A program made the position numbers and the translations under genes. Below, in pieces: positions 16,172-24,396 of a DNA stretch of 64,000 nucleotides. Position 1 is the first letter of the stretch. Each line of letters opens with the position of its first letter. Below the pieces are notes generated by a model. The model was not told the DNA's origin and ran no database searches. It was given only the letters and a program-made list of their open reading frames with translations. The stretch comes from Paraprevotella clara YIT 11840 (GTDB taxonomy: Bacteria > Bacteroidota > Bacteroidia > Bacteroidales > Bacteroidaceae), in the NCBI RefSeq assembly GCF_000233955.1, contig NZ_JH376642.1, positions 124,001-188,000 of the forward strand, written 5' to 3'.

Positions 16172-16220
16172 GCTGAGAATGAAAAATCGCTTTCAGCCGA
16201 ACGATTTACCGTTCGGCTGA
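16172..16220. repeat. Interspersed hairpin repeat, copy A
   Basis: It contains GCTGAGAATGAAAAATCG (16172-16189), shared exactly with copy B near 40130. This is followed by an 11-bp stem (16193-16203 with 16210-16220) around the loop ATTTAC. Its AACG/CGTT stem core with an AAAT- or AAAA-containing loop recurs in copies B and C. Confidence 0.55.
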
Positions 16221-16403
16221 GAAAAATACACGAATATGCAGGATTTATGCCATAATATTGCATTTATACCGTATAAATATACAGAGAAAAGCCCTAAAAA
16301 GCCCTTTTTCCCTTTTTCTTGAAATACTGAGATTCCGGAAAAACTGTCTTTTTGACAGCTTAAAGTCCTTTAAAACGTACAAATGTAAGTCCCTCCAAAC
16401 GCT

Positions 16404-16925
16404 TCACCCATATCTGAAGTATTCCTTTTGCAACTGCGTCTTAATATCCTTGCGTGCCAATAAGATATGCTGTTCCACGGTACGCTTTGAAACAGACAAT
16501 TCACGGGCGATCTCGGAAGGGGTGAGGTTTTCAAAAAAGGACAGGCAATACGCCTTGCGCCGCTTTTCCGGCAGGGCAAACACCAAACGGTCGAACATCA
16601 GTTTCAATTCCTTGAAAGAGACTTTTTCCTCCGTCGTGTCTTGCAAGGTCTCCTGCGTGTAAAACAGTTCGCCCCACACGTCATTCTCCTTGCGGTATCT
16701 TCGTTGGCGGTCGGCCATCAGGTTACGTGCCACTTTGTAAGCCAAGGACACCACAGCCTCCGGACTTATGAAATCCTTATGCTTCCACAGTCTCTCAAAC
16801 ACATCCTGCACCACGTCTTCCGCCTCGTCGGGACGATCGATGCGGGATGCGATATAATGCTTCAAAGCCTCCTTTTGCCGTACGTAACACGCGGCCAGTC
16901 CTTTTTCGTCGTTTCTTACTTCCAT
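16404..16925 (-). CDS. ECF-type RNA polymerase sigma factor
   Basis: A 173-residue sigma-70 family factor of the Bacteroidetes ECF type. Region 2 is visible as DEAEDVVQDVFERLWK and region 4 as LTPSEIARELSVSKRTVEQHI, a helix-turn-helix for -35 recognition. The start MEVRNDEK at 16925 is used; an upstream in-frame start would add eight residues. Most Bacteroidetes ECF factors lie beside a FecR-type anti-sigma gene and a SusC gene, but neither is here. Instead the gene sits 62 bases downstream of the HTCS regulator on the same strand, which suggests co-transcription. Its target promoters are not evident from the window. Confidence 0.88.
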   Translation of the reverse strand: MEVRNDEKGLAACYVRQKEALKHYIASRIDRPDEAEDVVQDVFERLWKHKDFISPEAVVSLAYKVARNLMADRQRRYRKENDVWGELFYTQETLQDTTEEKVSFKELKLMFDRLVFALPEKRRKAYCLSFFENLTPSEIARELSVSKRTVEQHILLARKDIKTQLQKEYFRYG

Positions 16926-16987
16926 GGCACATCGTTTGATTTCTACCACAAAAGTAGCCTAAAGGCAGGCGACGGAATGGGATGATT

Positions 16988-19900
16988 TCAGCCGATTGTT
17001 ACGTCATTTTGCGCCTTTCCTTCTTTTTCCCTGAACTGTGTCGGTGTCATGCCGAACTCTTCCTTGAAATGCAGGTTGAAATACTTGATGGTGTTGAATC
17101 CCGTGAGGTCCGCTATTTCGTTCACGCTGCATGTGGTGGCCTTCAGCAACTGGGCTGCCCGTTTCAACCGGATGGAACGGATGAACTGCAAGGGCGTGAC
17201 GTTGACAATGGCCTGCATTTTGCGGTTCAACTGGGTCTTGCTCATCCCCACGTCCAAGCTCAGGTCGCCCACGGAATATTCCGGATTGCTGATGTTCTTC
17301 TTGACGGATTCCAAGGCTTTTTCCATCAGCTTCTCGTCTATCGAAGTCGTGGTGATGGCCTCGAAAGACACGTCGATGGACTTGCGGAACATCTTTTGCC
17401 GCCGTTCTTTCTGCTCGATGAGTTGGCGGATGCGCACTTGCAGCATTTCCCAGTTGAACGGTTTCGAGATATAAGAATCCGCTCCTGCTTCGTATCCCCC
17501 GATGCGCGAATCGTCGGAACTGCGGGCCGTAAGCAGGATGAACGGGATATGTGAGGTCTGTATGTCGCCTTTCAGCCTGCGGCACAGTTCCATGCCGTCC
17601 ATGCGGGGCATCATCAGGTCGGACACAATCAAGTCCGGCAACTCCGTCCGTGCCGCCTGTTCGCCCTCCACGCCGTCTCGCGCTTCCACCACACAAAAGT
17701 CCTTTTGCAGTTGCTCCATCAGGAAATGACGGAATTCGTCGTGGTCCTCCACCACCAGAATCTTCTTCCGTCCCGTCTCCGTGGGCGGCATGTCGTGGAT
17801 TTCGCTCTCTTCGTCCCGGTATTCCGCCTTTTCTTCTGCCGCAGGTGCCGTCCCTCCGCCATGCAGGTCGGTCGGGATATACAGGGTGAAGGCCGTGCCT
17901 TCTCCCGTCCGGCTTTCCACCGTGACCTTTCCTTCATGCAGCTTGGCGTACTCGCGCACCAGATGGAGACCTATACCGCTGCCTTGCCCGGCCGGTTGTC
18001 CCTCCGTGGCTGTCTGATAAAAACGGTCGAAAACGAAGGGCAAATCCTTTTCCGCAATGCCGCATCCGGTGTCTTCCACCCTGACCGCCGCATACGGCCG
18101 TCCGTCTTCCGATACCTTCTCCAGCGTGACCCGTACCTGCCCGTGCGCGGAGGTGAATTTGAAGGCATTGGAAAGCAGGTTGTTGAGCATCTTATACATC
18201 TTGTCGGAATCGTAATTCATGAAAAGACGTTCCACCTTAGGCTCGAAGGAAAGTTCTATCTCACGGCTTGCCGCCAAGTCGGTGAACTGCCTGACAGCTT
18301 CTTCCAAGAAAAAGACCATGTCGTTCATCTTCAACCTGAGACGCTCGCCCTTCATTTCCAATTTACGGAAATCGAGCAACTGGTTTACCAGATTGAGCAG
18401 ACGGCGCGCATTATTGTAAATAGGTTCCAACTTCTTTTTCAGCTCCGGTTCGCCCGTATCGTGGATGAGTGCCCCCAAAGGCGTAAGAATCAAGGTGAGG
18501 GGAGTGCGGAACTCATGGCTGATGTTCGTGAAGAAGCGGAACTTCATCTGGTCGAGCTCTTCGCGCTGTTTCCGTTCGTTGGCTTCTTGAGCCATCCGGA
18601 TTTTGAGCTGTGCCCGCCTCCGGAACCTTCTATACGACCAGACCATCAAACCGGCAGCCAGCACGACGTACACCGCGATGGCCCATGCCGTCGCCCAAAA
18701 CGGTGGCGCAATGGTAATGGTTATTTCGGCCGGTGTCTTCCCCCAAATCTTGTCCCCGTTGGCGGTGTAGACCACGAATTTGTACTCGCCGGGCTGTAAT
18801 CCGGTATAGGTGGCGCGTCCGCTCCCGTCGGCCACCACCTCGTTCCATTCCTTATCGTAATTCAGCAGTTTATACTTATAGTAAGTGTGCGAAGGGTTGA
18901 CATAATTCAGGCCTGAAAATTCTATCATGACGAAATTCTCGTCGTGACGGAGCCGGATTTCCGACGTTCGGTCCACGGTCTGCGTCAGAATCACATGCCC
19001 GTTGTATGCCTCACTCACTTTCAACGGGTTGTTGAACAGATAGAAACGGGTGAAGACGGGATGGTTGTCGCTTCGGTCGTATCGGATTTCCGAAGGATTG
19101 AAATAATTGAATCCGTGGGCCCCGCCGAAGAACAAAAGCCCGGACCGGGTTTTCAAAGCCGCATTCTCATAAAACTTGCCGCCCTGCAACCCGTCGGTTT
19201 CCCCATAGCTCACCACGGAAAATCCTTTCCCGGCAGGGTCTTCACGAGGTGCGATTTTACAAAGTCCGTTCAGCGTGGAAGCCCATACCATTCCTTCGTT
19301 GTCCTCCAACAAGGCCGTGACGGCATTGTTGGGCAGTCCGTCAGACTCGGTCAGCACCGTGGCCTCCTTGTGGCGAGGGTCAAACACCAAGATGCCGTCT
19401 TCCGTCCCGAACCATTCCACGCCGTGGCGGTCTTTCAGCATGCAGAAATATTTGGTGTCGGCATACCGCTGTTCTTTCAGAAAAGCCGGAATCCACACGC
19501 TGTCTTTCTGCGTGTCGTAATAGTAGATGCCGCTGTTGCCCAAAGCGGCGAACGTATGGCCGTCCACCGGATAGAAGGCATGAACCACGGCGTATGAACG
19601 GAGTTCGGGATGACGGTCGTGCAACATATAGGCAATCTTTCCCGTAGCCGGATCGAAACGTCCGACCCCGCCGGTCACACTGGCCCAATAACGGCCTTCG
19701 CTGTCTTCGTACAAAGCACGGGATATGTTCTGGTTAGGGTCTTGTTCCCAATTCACCGTAGAACGGAGAAGGTTGCGAACCTGTCCGCCCTCGATGCAAT
19801 AAAAACCGTGAAGGAAGGTACCCACCCATATACGTCCGCCCTTGTCCTTAAAAACGGAAAGGCAAATGTCATTCGGTTCGGCCTTGAATACTTGCTCCAT

Positions 19901-21100
19901 CGCACCGGTAGACGGCCGGAAACGGAAGAGGCCGAAAACGCCTCCGATAAGTACAGACCCGTCGGCGTCCTCCAAAAAGCACCGGATGCTCTCGCTGGTG
20001 ACGGACGAATAGCGGTTCACGGTGTGACCGAGAGAGAACTTCTGCATGCTGGGATGGTAATAACACAAGCCCTGAAAAAGGGTGCCCACCCATATACCCC
20101 CGTTCCGGTCGGAAAATACCGTATAAATATCGTTTTCCAATGTCCCTCCGTCGGTCAGTTCCAGTGCAGGAAGTGTGGTTGCCTCGAACGTCCGGGCATC
20201 GATGATGCGGAGGCCGGATTTGGACGTGCCGACCCACACATTGCCGTCCCGGTCCAAATCCATGCACGTGAAGAAGTTGGAAAGTCCGCTTATGCCGCAT
20301 GCCTCCTTCCAAGTGCGTTCCATGCGATTGTAGAAGAATAGTCCGTTGTTGTACATCAGCCAGATGTTTCCCTGGGCATCCGGATGCAGGTAGATGCGGT
20401 CGGTAAGCCGGTTGATGACATGCAGGAAACGTGTCTCTTGCGACACGAACTCGGCCGAAGAGTAGTCCCAGTAGCGAATCAGTCCGCTTTCATATACAAT
20501 CCAACAGAGGTTCTTGTATTGCGTCATTTCCACCGGAACGCCGTATTTCCGGGTAAATTCACTGCCGCCATCCTCTATAGTGCGCAAACGCCCCTGTTCC
20601 ACGTCGTAGAAGGAGACGGTATTGTCTTCGGTCACGAACCAATAATTCTTGTAATCGTCTATAAACAGGTTCTTCAGCCGCCGGTTTATTCCCATGGAAG
20701 CCAACACCTCGGAGACGGAATAATCATATTGCCCGCTCTTCATATCGAGCAAAAGCAGGTAGCCCAACTCTTTGAGCCACATCCGTCCTTCGCGGTCGTA
20801 ATACTCTTTGGGCGGACGGTCGTATGCCCAAATGTATTTACGTGTCTTGTCGTACGGGAATCGGTCGAACGTGGCACCGTTGTAAATGTTCAGAATGAAA
20901 CCGGTCTTGATGGCGATGCAACCTTCTTCCGTCATCGTCAGGCTGCGGATTTGTCCGTCCGAAAGTCCGTCCGAAGCATCGATAAGGCGGAATTTGTATT
21001 GACGGTCTTGTGCGTGGAGGCACGAGGCCAACAATAGGAACAACATCGGAACGACTGTCCTTATGGCACGCTTTCCTGCTTTTCGTTTTACGGTATCCAT
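16988..21100 (-). CDS. Hybrid two-component system (HTCS) regulator
   Basis: A 1,370-residue one-polypeptide sensor-regulator. Order: signal sequence to about residue 30 (ASCLHAQ); a periplasmic sensor made of two seven-bladed propellers with repeated Reg_prop motifs (GNVWVGTSKSGL, GGIWVGTLFQGL, GRIWVGTFLHGF); a Y_Y_Y domain (about 720-790); one membrane helix near 800-820; histidine kinase with H862 in SHEFRTPL; ATPase domain; receiver with D1161 in VSDLMMP; and an AraC-type DNA-binding domain over the last 110 residues. The start at 21100 is favoured by a TATCTTTG box at 21134-21141. HTCS proteins sense oligosaccharides in the periplasm and switch on glycan-utilisation genes. The flanking GH operon and the divergent lyase-like gene are the likely targets. 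Confidence 0.95.
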   Translation of the reverse strand: MDTVKRKAGKRAIRTVVPMLFLLLASCLHAQDRQYKFRLIDASDGLSDGQIRSLTMTEEGCIAIKTGFILNIYNGATFDRFPYDKTRKYIWAYDRPPKEYYDREGRMWLKELGYLLLLDMKSGQYDYSVSEVLASMGINRRLKNLFIDDYKNYWFVTEDNTVSFYDVEQGRLRTIEDGGSEFTRKYGVPVEMTQYKNLCWIVYESGLIRYWDYSSAEFVSQETRFLHVINRLTDRIYLHPDAQGNIWLMYNNGLFFYNRMERTWKEACGISGLSNFFTCMDLDRDGNVWVGTSKSGLRIIDARTFEATTLPALELTDGGTLENDIYTVFSDRNGGIWVGTLFQGLCYYHPSMQKFSLGHTVNRYSSVTSESIRCFLEDADGSVLIGGVFGLFRFRPSTGAMEQVFKAEPNDICLSVFKDKGGRIWVGTFLHGFYCIEGGQVRNLLRSTVNWEQDPNQNISRALYEDSEGRYWASVTGGVGRFDPATGKIAYMLHDRHPELRSYAVVHAFYPVDGHTFAALGNSGIYYYDTQKDSVWIPAFLKEQRYADTKYFCMLKDRHGVEWFGTEDGILVFDPRHKEATVLTESDGLPNNAVTALLEDNEGMVWASTLNGLCKIAPREDPAGKGFSVVSYGETDGLQGGKFYENAALKTRSGLLFFGGAHGFNYFNPSEIRYDRSDNHPVFTRFYLFNNPLKVSEAYNGHVILTQTVDRTSEIRLRHDENFVMIEFSGLNYVNPSHTYYKYKLLNYDKEWNEVVADGSGRATYTGLQPGEYKFVVYTANGDKIWGKTPAEITITIAPPFWATAWAIAVYVVLAAGLMVWSYRRFRRRAQLKIRMAQEANERKQREELDQMKFRFFTNISHEFRTPLTLILTPLGALIHDTGEPELKKKLEPIYNNARRLLNLVNQLLDFRKLEMKGERLRLKMNDMVFFLEEAVRQFTDLAASREIELSFEPKVERLFMNYDSDKMYKMLNNLLSNAFKFTSAHGQVRVTLEKVSEDGRPYAAVRVEDTGCGIAEKDLPFVFDRFYQTATEGQPAGQGSGIGLHLVREYAKLHEGKVTVESRTGEGTAFTLYIPTDLHGGGTAPAAEEKAEYRDEESEIHDMPPTETGRKKILVVEDHDEFRHFLMEQLQKDFCVVEARDGVEGEQAARTELPDLIVSDLMMPRMDGMELCRRLKGDIQTSHIPFILLTARSSDDSRIGGYEAGADSYISKPFNWEMLQVRIRQLIEQKERRQKMFRKSIDVSFEAITTTSIDEKLMEKALESVKKNISNPEYSVGDLSLDVGMSKTQLNRKMQAIVNVTPLQFIRSIRLKRAAQLLKATTCSVNEIADLTGFNTIKYFNLHFKEEFGMTPTQFREKEGKAQNDVTIG

Positions 21101-21133
21101 GGCTTTTCTTTCAAATAACAAATGATGATTAGA

Positions 21134-21141
21134 CAAAGATA
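21134..21141 (-). promoter_or_regulatory. -7 box for the HTCS gene
   Basis: TATCTTTG on the minus strand, 34 bases upstream of the start codon at 21100. This position argues against translation starting further upstream. Confidence 0.6.
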
Positions 21142-21334
21142 GGCAATCGGCACCACCTGACGTAGGATATTTTGATTCAAAATATAGGTTGTTTTGTTGC
21201 ATCGTACTGAATCGGCCGTCTTTTTCGGACATTTTCCTTTATGCCGTGGCTGAAAAGCAGCCTTCAGGCGCATTTGGTTCAGAACGACATAAAAGATGCT
21301 TTTTTTCATCCGTCCCCGTACGGTATTTACCTGC

Positions 21335-21342
21335 TAACTTTG
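21335..21342 (+). promoter_or_regulatory. -7 box for the alginate-lyase-like gene
   Basis: TAACTTTG, a perfect TAnnTTTG, 26 bases before the start codon at 21368. The leader is therefore only about 20 bases. Confidence 0.6.
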
Positions 21343-21367
21343 CCACGGTTCATTAAAAACATTTACC

Positions 21368-24205
21368 ATGAAGAAAAGATACTTGATAGTCATGACACTG
21401 TGCAGTTCGTTATGGCTGAATGCACAAAACTTCATCCATCCCGGCATGTTGCATACGCAGGCCGACCTGGACCGGACAAAAGCCAAGGTAGAAGCCGGCG
21501 AAGAGCCTTGGGCTTCCGCTTACAGGAAACTGCTGACCAGCCCGCATGTCAGTTTGGACTGGAAGGCTGCTCCGGTCGAGAAAATCGTACGCGGAGGCCG
21601 GACGATTTGGGAACCCGACCCGGACAATTACCAGTTGGCTTACCGGGATGCCGCCACGGCTTACCAATGTGCGTTGGTCTGGCACATATCCGGCGATAAG
21701 ACGTATGCGGACAAGTCCGTCCAAATCCTTAATGCTTGGGCCAAGACCTGCAAGAAGGTGAGCGGAGACACGAATGCCTGTCTGGCATACGGGCTGTATG
21801 GCTACCAGTTTGCCAACGCTGCCGAACTGATGCGCGACTATCCGGGATGGGATGCCACGGACTTCGGACGATTCAAAGAATGGATGCTGAAAGTGTGGTA
21901 CCACGGGGTAATCGGTTTCCTGCAAGGACGCAACGGGACACAAGACGACCATTATTGGTCGAATTGGGGCTTGTGCAACGTGCTGTGTGCGATGAGCATC
22001 GGTATCTTGTGCGACGATGTCTTCATCTACAACCAAGCCACGGAGTATTATAAGTATATGGAAGACCACCGTTACGGCGAGTCGCTGCATCATTTGGTCT
22101 GGAAACTTCATCCGGACGAACGCGGCCCCTTCGGCTATTTCGGGCAGATGCAGGAATCCAACCGCGACCAAGGGCATGCTGCCATGGCGCTTGCGTTGGC
22201 CGCAGACCTTTGCGGCACGGGGCGAAACCAAGGCGATGACTTTTATGCCCTGAAGGACGACCGTATCGTATGTGGGTTTGAATACGTCAACGCCTATAAT
22301 TCCGGAGTGGACGACTTGCCAAACAGTCCTTATACGAATTGCGACGGGACTTTCATGAGAATGGGGGACGGAGGACGGGGAACCAACCGTCCGGCTCAAG
22401 CCCGTATCGTGAATTACTATGAAAACATACGAGGTATAGAGGTGCCTTACTCCAGAAAGATGCTCGAAATGAACGAAAACGGCATAGACGCAGGAGGTGG
22501 ATTCGGCGGAGGAAACAGCGGCGGATACGACCATTTGGGTTTCAGTACCCTGATGTGTACGCTCGACCCGTTGGAGGACAAGACTAAAGTCCCCACGGTC
22601 CTGAGTGGAAAAATCGCGTATGAAGGTCGTGAAATCGACCGGCCTGACGTGAACTGTATCCCCAAAGGGGCGACCGTGACCCTGACGGCCCTATTGCCGG
22701 ACGGAGAAACGGATACCGGTAAATGGGCATGGGACGATGACCCGGCATGCACTTCTTCCACACGTGACATCGTGTTGGATACTTCGCGTACCTTCCGTGT
22801 GCATTATACCAATGAAAAAGGCGTGAGCAACACGCAGTTGTTCGCCCTTCATGTGGAAGGGGAGGGATGGACCGGTAACTTTACTCCTTATTATAAAATG
22901 AACGGTACCACGGGAACAGACACGTTGATTTACGTGAAGAAATATGATGAACTGACATTTGGGATGGAGTATATTGATACTCCTGTGCGTGAATGGAAGT
23001 GGGAAAAAAGTACCAATGGGCAGAATTGGAATGCACTGAGCCACAACGAAAATCTGATGACGCTGCCGAGCGTTTCATCGAATGCTTATTACCGGGTGAC
23101 AATGACCAATCAGGCCGGTGCCCGATTACAACAAACGTTCCGCGTGGAGGTGTCGGAAATAGACCCGTTCATTGCGTATGGCGACGATAAAAACTATAGC
23201 GGGACGACCTTGGCCGTGCCACGCCACACAGCCGTGTCTTTGTACGCCTCGCCGAACTCCCTGCTCGCCCAGTCAGCCAACTCCACACGCGTTTACAAGT
23301 GGATACTCGATAAAGACACCATACAAGCCGACACATTGACTTTCCACCTGAACGATTTAGGCGGAAAAGTGGCCGATCTGAACGATACTTTGTGTGTCGG
23401 AGTGTTGGACACCTGCATGGAATACACGTTGATGTTCCACCGCGTTTCACAAACAGGCTCGAAAGCCGAAACCGTTTTGCATTTCAACCTGCCGGTATAT
23501 GAGACCAATACGCTCGAACCGCAAGCCAAAGACAGTTTTTATATTAAAGACCCGCAAACCGGCCGGTACTTGAGGAATACGGATGCTACGTTCACCGGTC
23601 TGGACGAAACCGACGACCGCTCTTTCTTGTGGAGGATACGTTCCATGCCACTTTATGGCGACCGTTACATGTTTGTCAGCCAAACGGATAACAATAAACA
23701 TTTGTCTGACGAGGGAACACTGACTACAAAGAATGATTATTCCAAACATTCCTTCAATCTCTTCCGCAAATATTCGGATGAAGACCTGTATGCCATCGGT
23801 CTTTCTTCGACCGCAGGCTCAGGTTTTCTCGAAACCGATGCCGACGATCCAGCCTTAAGCGTAACGAAAGGAAGCGTGTTTTCGGAATTTCCTTTCGTCA
23901 TAATCCGGAAAGTACAACCGGACGGCCCTGACGGCATCAAAGACTGTCGGAACGAAACAGAGTATACCGTAAATCCCATCATCAGCTATTCCTGCCACGG
24001 GCAAGAGTTGTACTTGAAGAGCAAAGAAGCCGGAATATTACGTATTTACTCGTTATCCGGCGTGCTTCTGCAAACGGAAACCTGCGAAATGGGTGACAAC
24101 CACATACGTCTCCTCTCTCGGAACAAAGGGATATGTATTGGATTATACGCTACTTCTACGGGCAAACGCCAATCCATTAAAATTACAAGAAATAGCGTCA
24201 TATAG
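21368..24205 (+). CDS. Secreted alginate-lyase-like polysaccharide lyase
   Basis: A 945-residue exported protein with signal peptide ending near WLNAQ. Residues of about 22-390 form the alpha/alpha-toroid of the alginate_lyase family (HPGMLHTQADLDRTKAKV, WSNWGLCNVLCAMSIG, and ESNRDQGHAAMALALAADL, whose Asn, Arg and His could be catalytic). Several immunoglobulin-like domains follow (about 420-720), then a sandwich-like domain, and a C-terminal tail from about residue 875 (LRIYSLSGVLLQTE ... GLYATSTGKRQSIKI) resembling type IX sorting tails. The substrate is not certain. This fold covers alginate and glucuronan lyases, and uronic acids of arabinogalactan are a possible target given the context. 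It is divergent from the HTCS gene and may be under its control. Confidence 0.75.
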   Translation: MKKRYLIVMTLCSSLWLNAQNFIHPGMLHTQADLDRTKAKVEAGEEPWASAYRKLLTSPHVSLDWKAAPVEKIVRGGRTIWEPDPDNYQLAYRDAATAYQCALVWHISGDKTYADKSVQILNAWAKTCKKVSGDTNACLAYGLYGYQFANAAELMRDYPGWDATDFGRFKEWMLKVWYHGVIGFLQGRNGTQDDHYWSNWGLCNVLCAMSIGILCDDVFIYNQATEYYKYMEDHRYGESLHHLVWKLHPDERGPFGYFGQMQESNRDQGHAAMALALAADLCGTGRNQGDDFYALKDDRIVCGFEYVNAYNSGVDDLPNSPYTNCDGTFMRMGDGGRGTNRPAQARIVNYYENIRGIEVPYSRKMLEMNENGIDAGGGFGGGNSGGYDHLGFSTLMCTLDPLEDKTKVPTVLSGKIAYEGREIDRPDVNCIPKGATVTLTALLPDGETDTGKWAWDDDPACTSSTRDIVLDTSRTFRVHYTNEKGVSNTQLFALHVEGEGWTGNFTPYYKMNGTTGTDTLIYVKKYDELTFGMEYIDTPVREWKWEKSTNGQNWNALSHNENLMTLPSVSSNAYYRVTMTNQAGARLQQTFRVEVSEIDPFIAYGDDKNYSGTTLAVPRHTAVSLYASPNSLLAQSANSTRVYKWILDKDTIQADTLTFHLNDLGGKVADLNDTLCVGVLDTCMEYTLMFHRVSQTGSKAETVLHFNLPVYETNTLEPQAKDSFYIKDPQTGRYLRNTDATFTGLDETDDRSFLWRIRSMPLYGDRYMFVSQTDNNKHLSDEGTLTTKNDYSKHSFNLFRKYSDEDLYAIGLSSTAGSGFLETDADDPALSVTKGSVFSEFPFVIIRKVQPDGPDGIKDCRNETEYTVNPIISYSCHGQELYLKSKEAGILRIYSLSGVLLQTETCEMGDNHIRLLSRNKGICIGLYATSTGKRQSIKITRNSVI

Positions 24206-24327
24206 AAAAATTGTTCATAAGTTGTCCGCATCAAACTGATGCGGTAGGTATGAGTTTTGCCCCTAAGGTAGAGATTGTTTTCAGATAATAACGACAAAAA
24301 ACGACCGATTCCCTTATGAACATACAT

Positions 24328-24370
24328 AAAGAAATAGACCTGTGCAATGGATGCGCAGGTCTATTTCTTT
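24328..24370. terminator. Bidirectional hairpin between the lyase-like gene and ppdK
   Basis: An 18-bp stem (24328-24345 with 24353-24370) with a 7-base loop separates two convergent genes. Its single mismatch is a U-G pair in plus-strand RNA. The A-rich left end and T-rich right end fit termination from both sides. Confidence 0.7.
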
Positions 24371-24396
24371 AATTATTGCAATCAAATGGATTTGAA

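Larger units (their letters stand above)
15740..16403. other. Gene-free interval rich in hairpins between GH51 and the sigma factor gene
   Basis: No convincing gene lies here. Besides the terminator hairpin, it holds an imperfect 17-bp inverted repeat around 15858-15934 whose two mismatches become G-U pairs in minus-strand RNA, a 7-bp hairpin at 16055-16073 (TCCGTTT/AAACGGA), a 7-bp hairpin at 16078-16096 (CTTCAGA/TCTGAAG), and a repeat-family copy at 16172-16220. Close to the sigma factor stop the sequence is T- and A-rich with repeated AAAAGCCC words. Minus-strand transcription of the sigma factor gene would run into this array. Confidence 0.5.
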
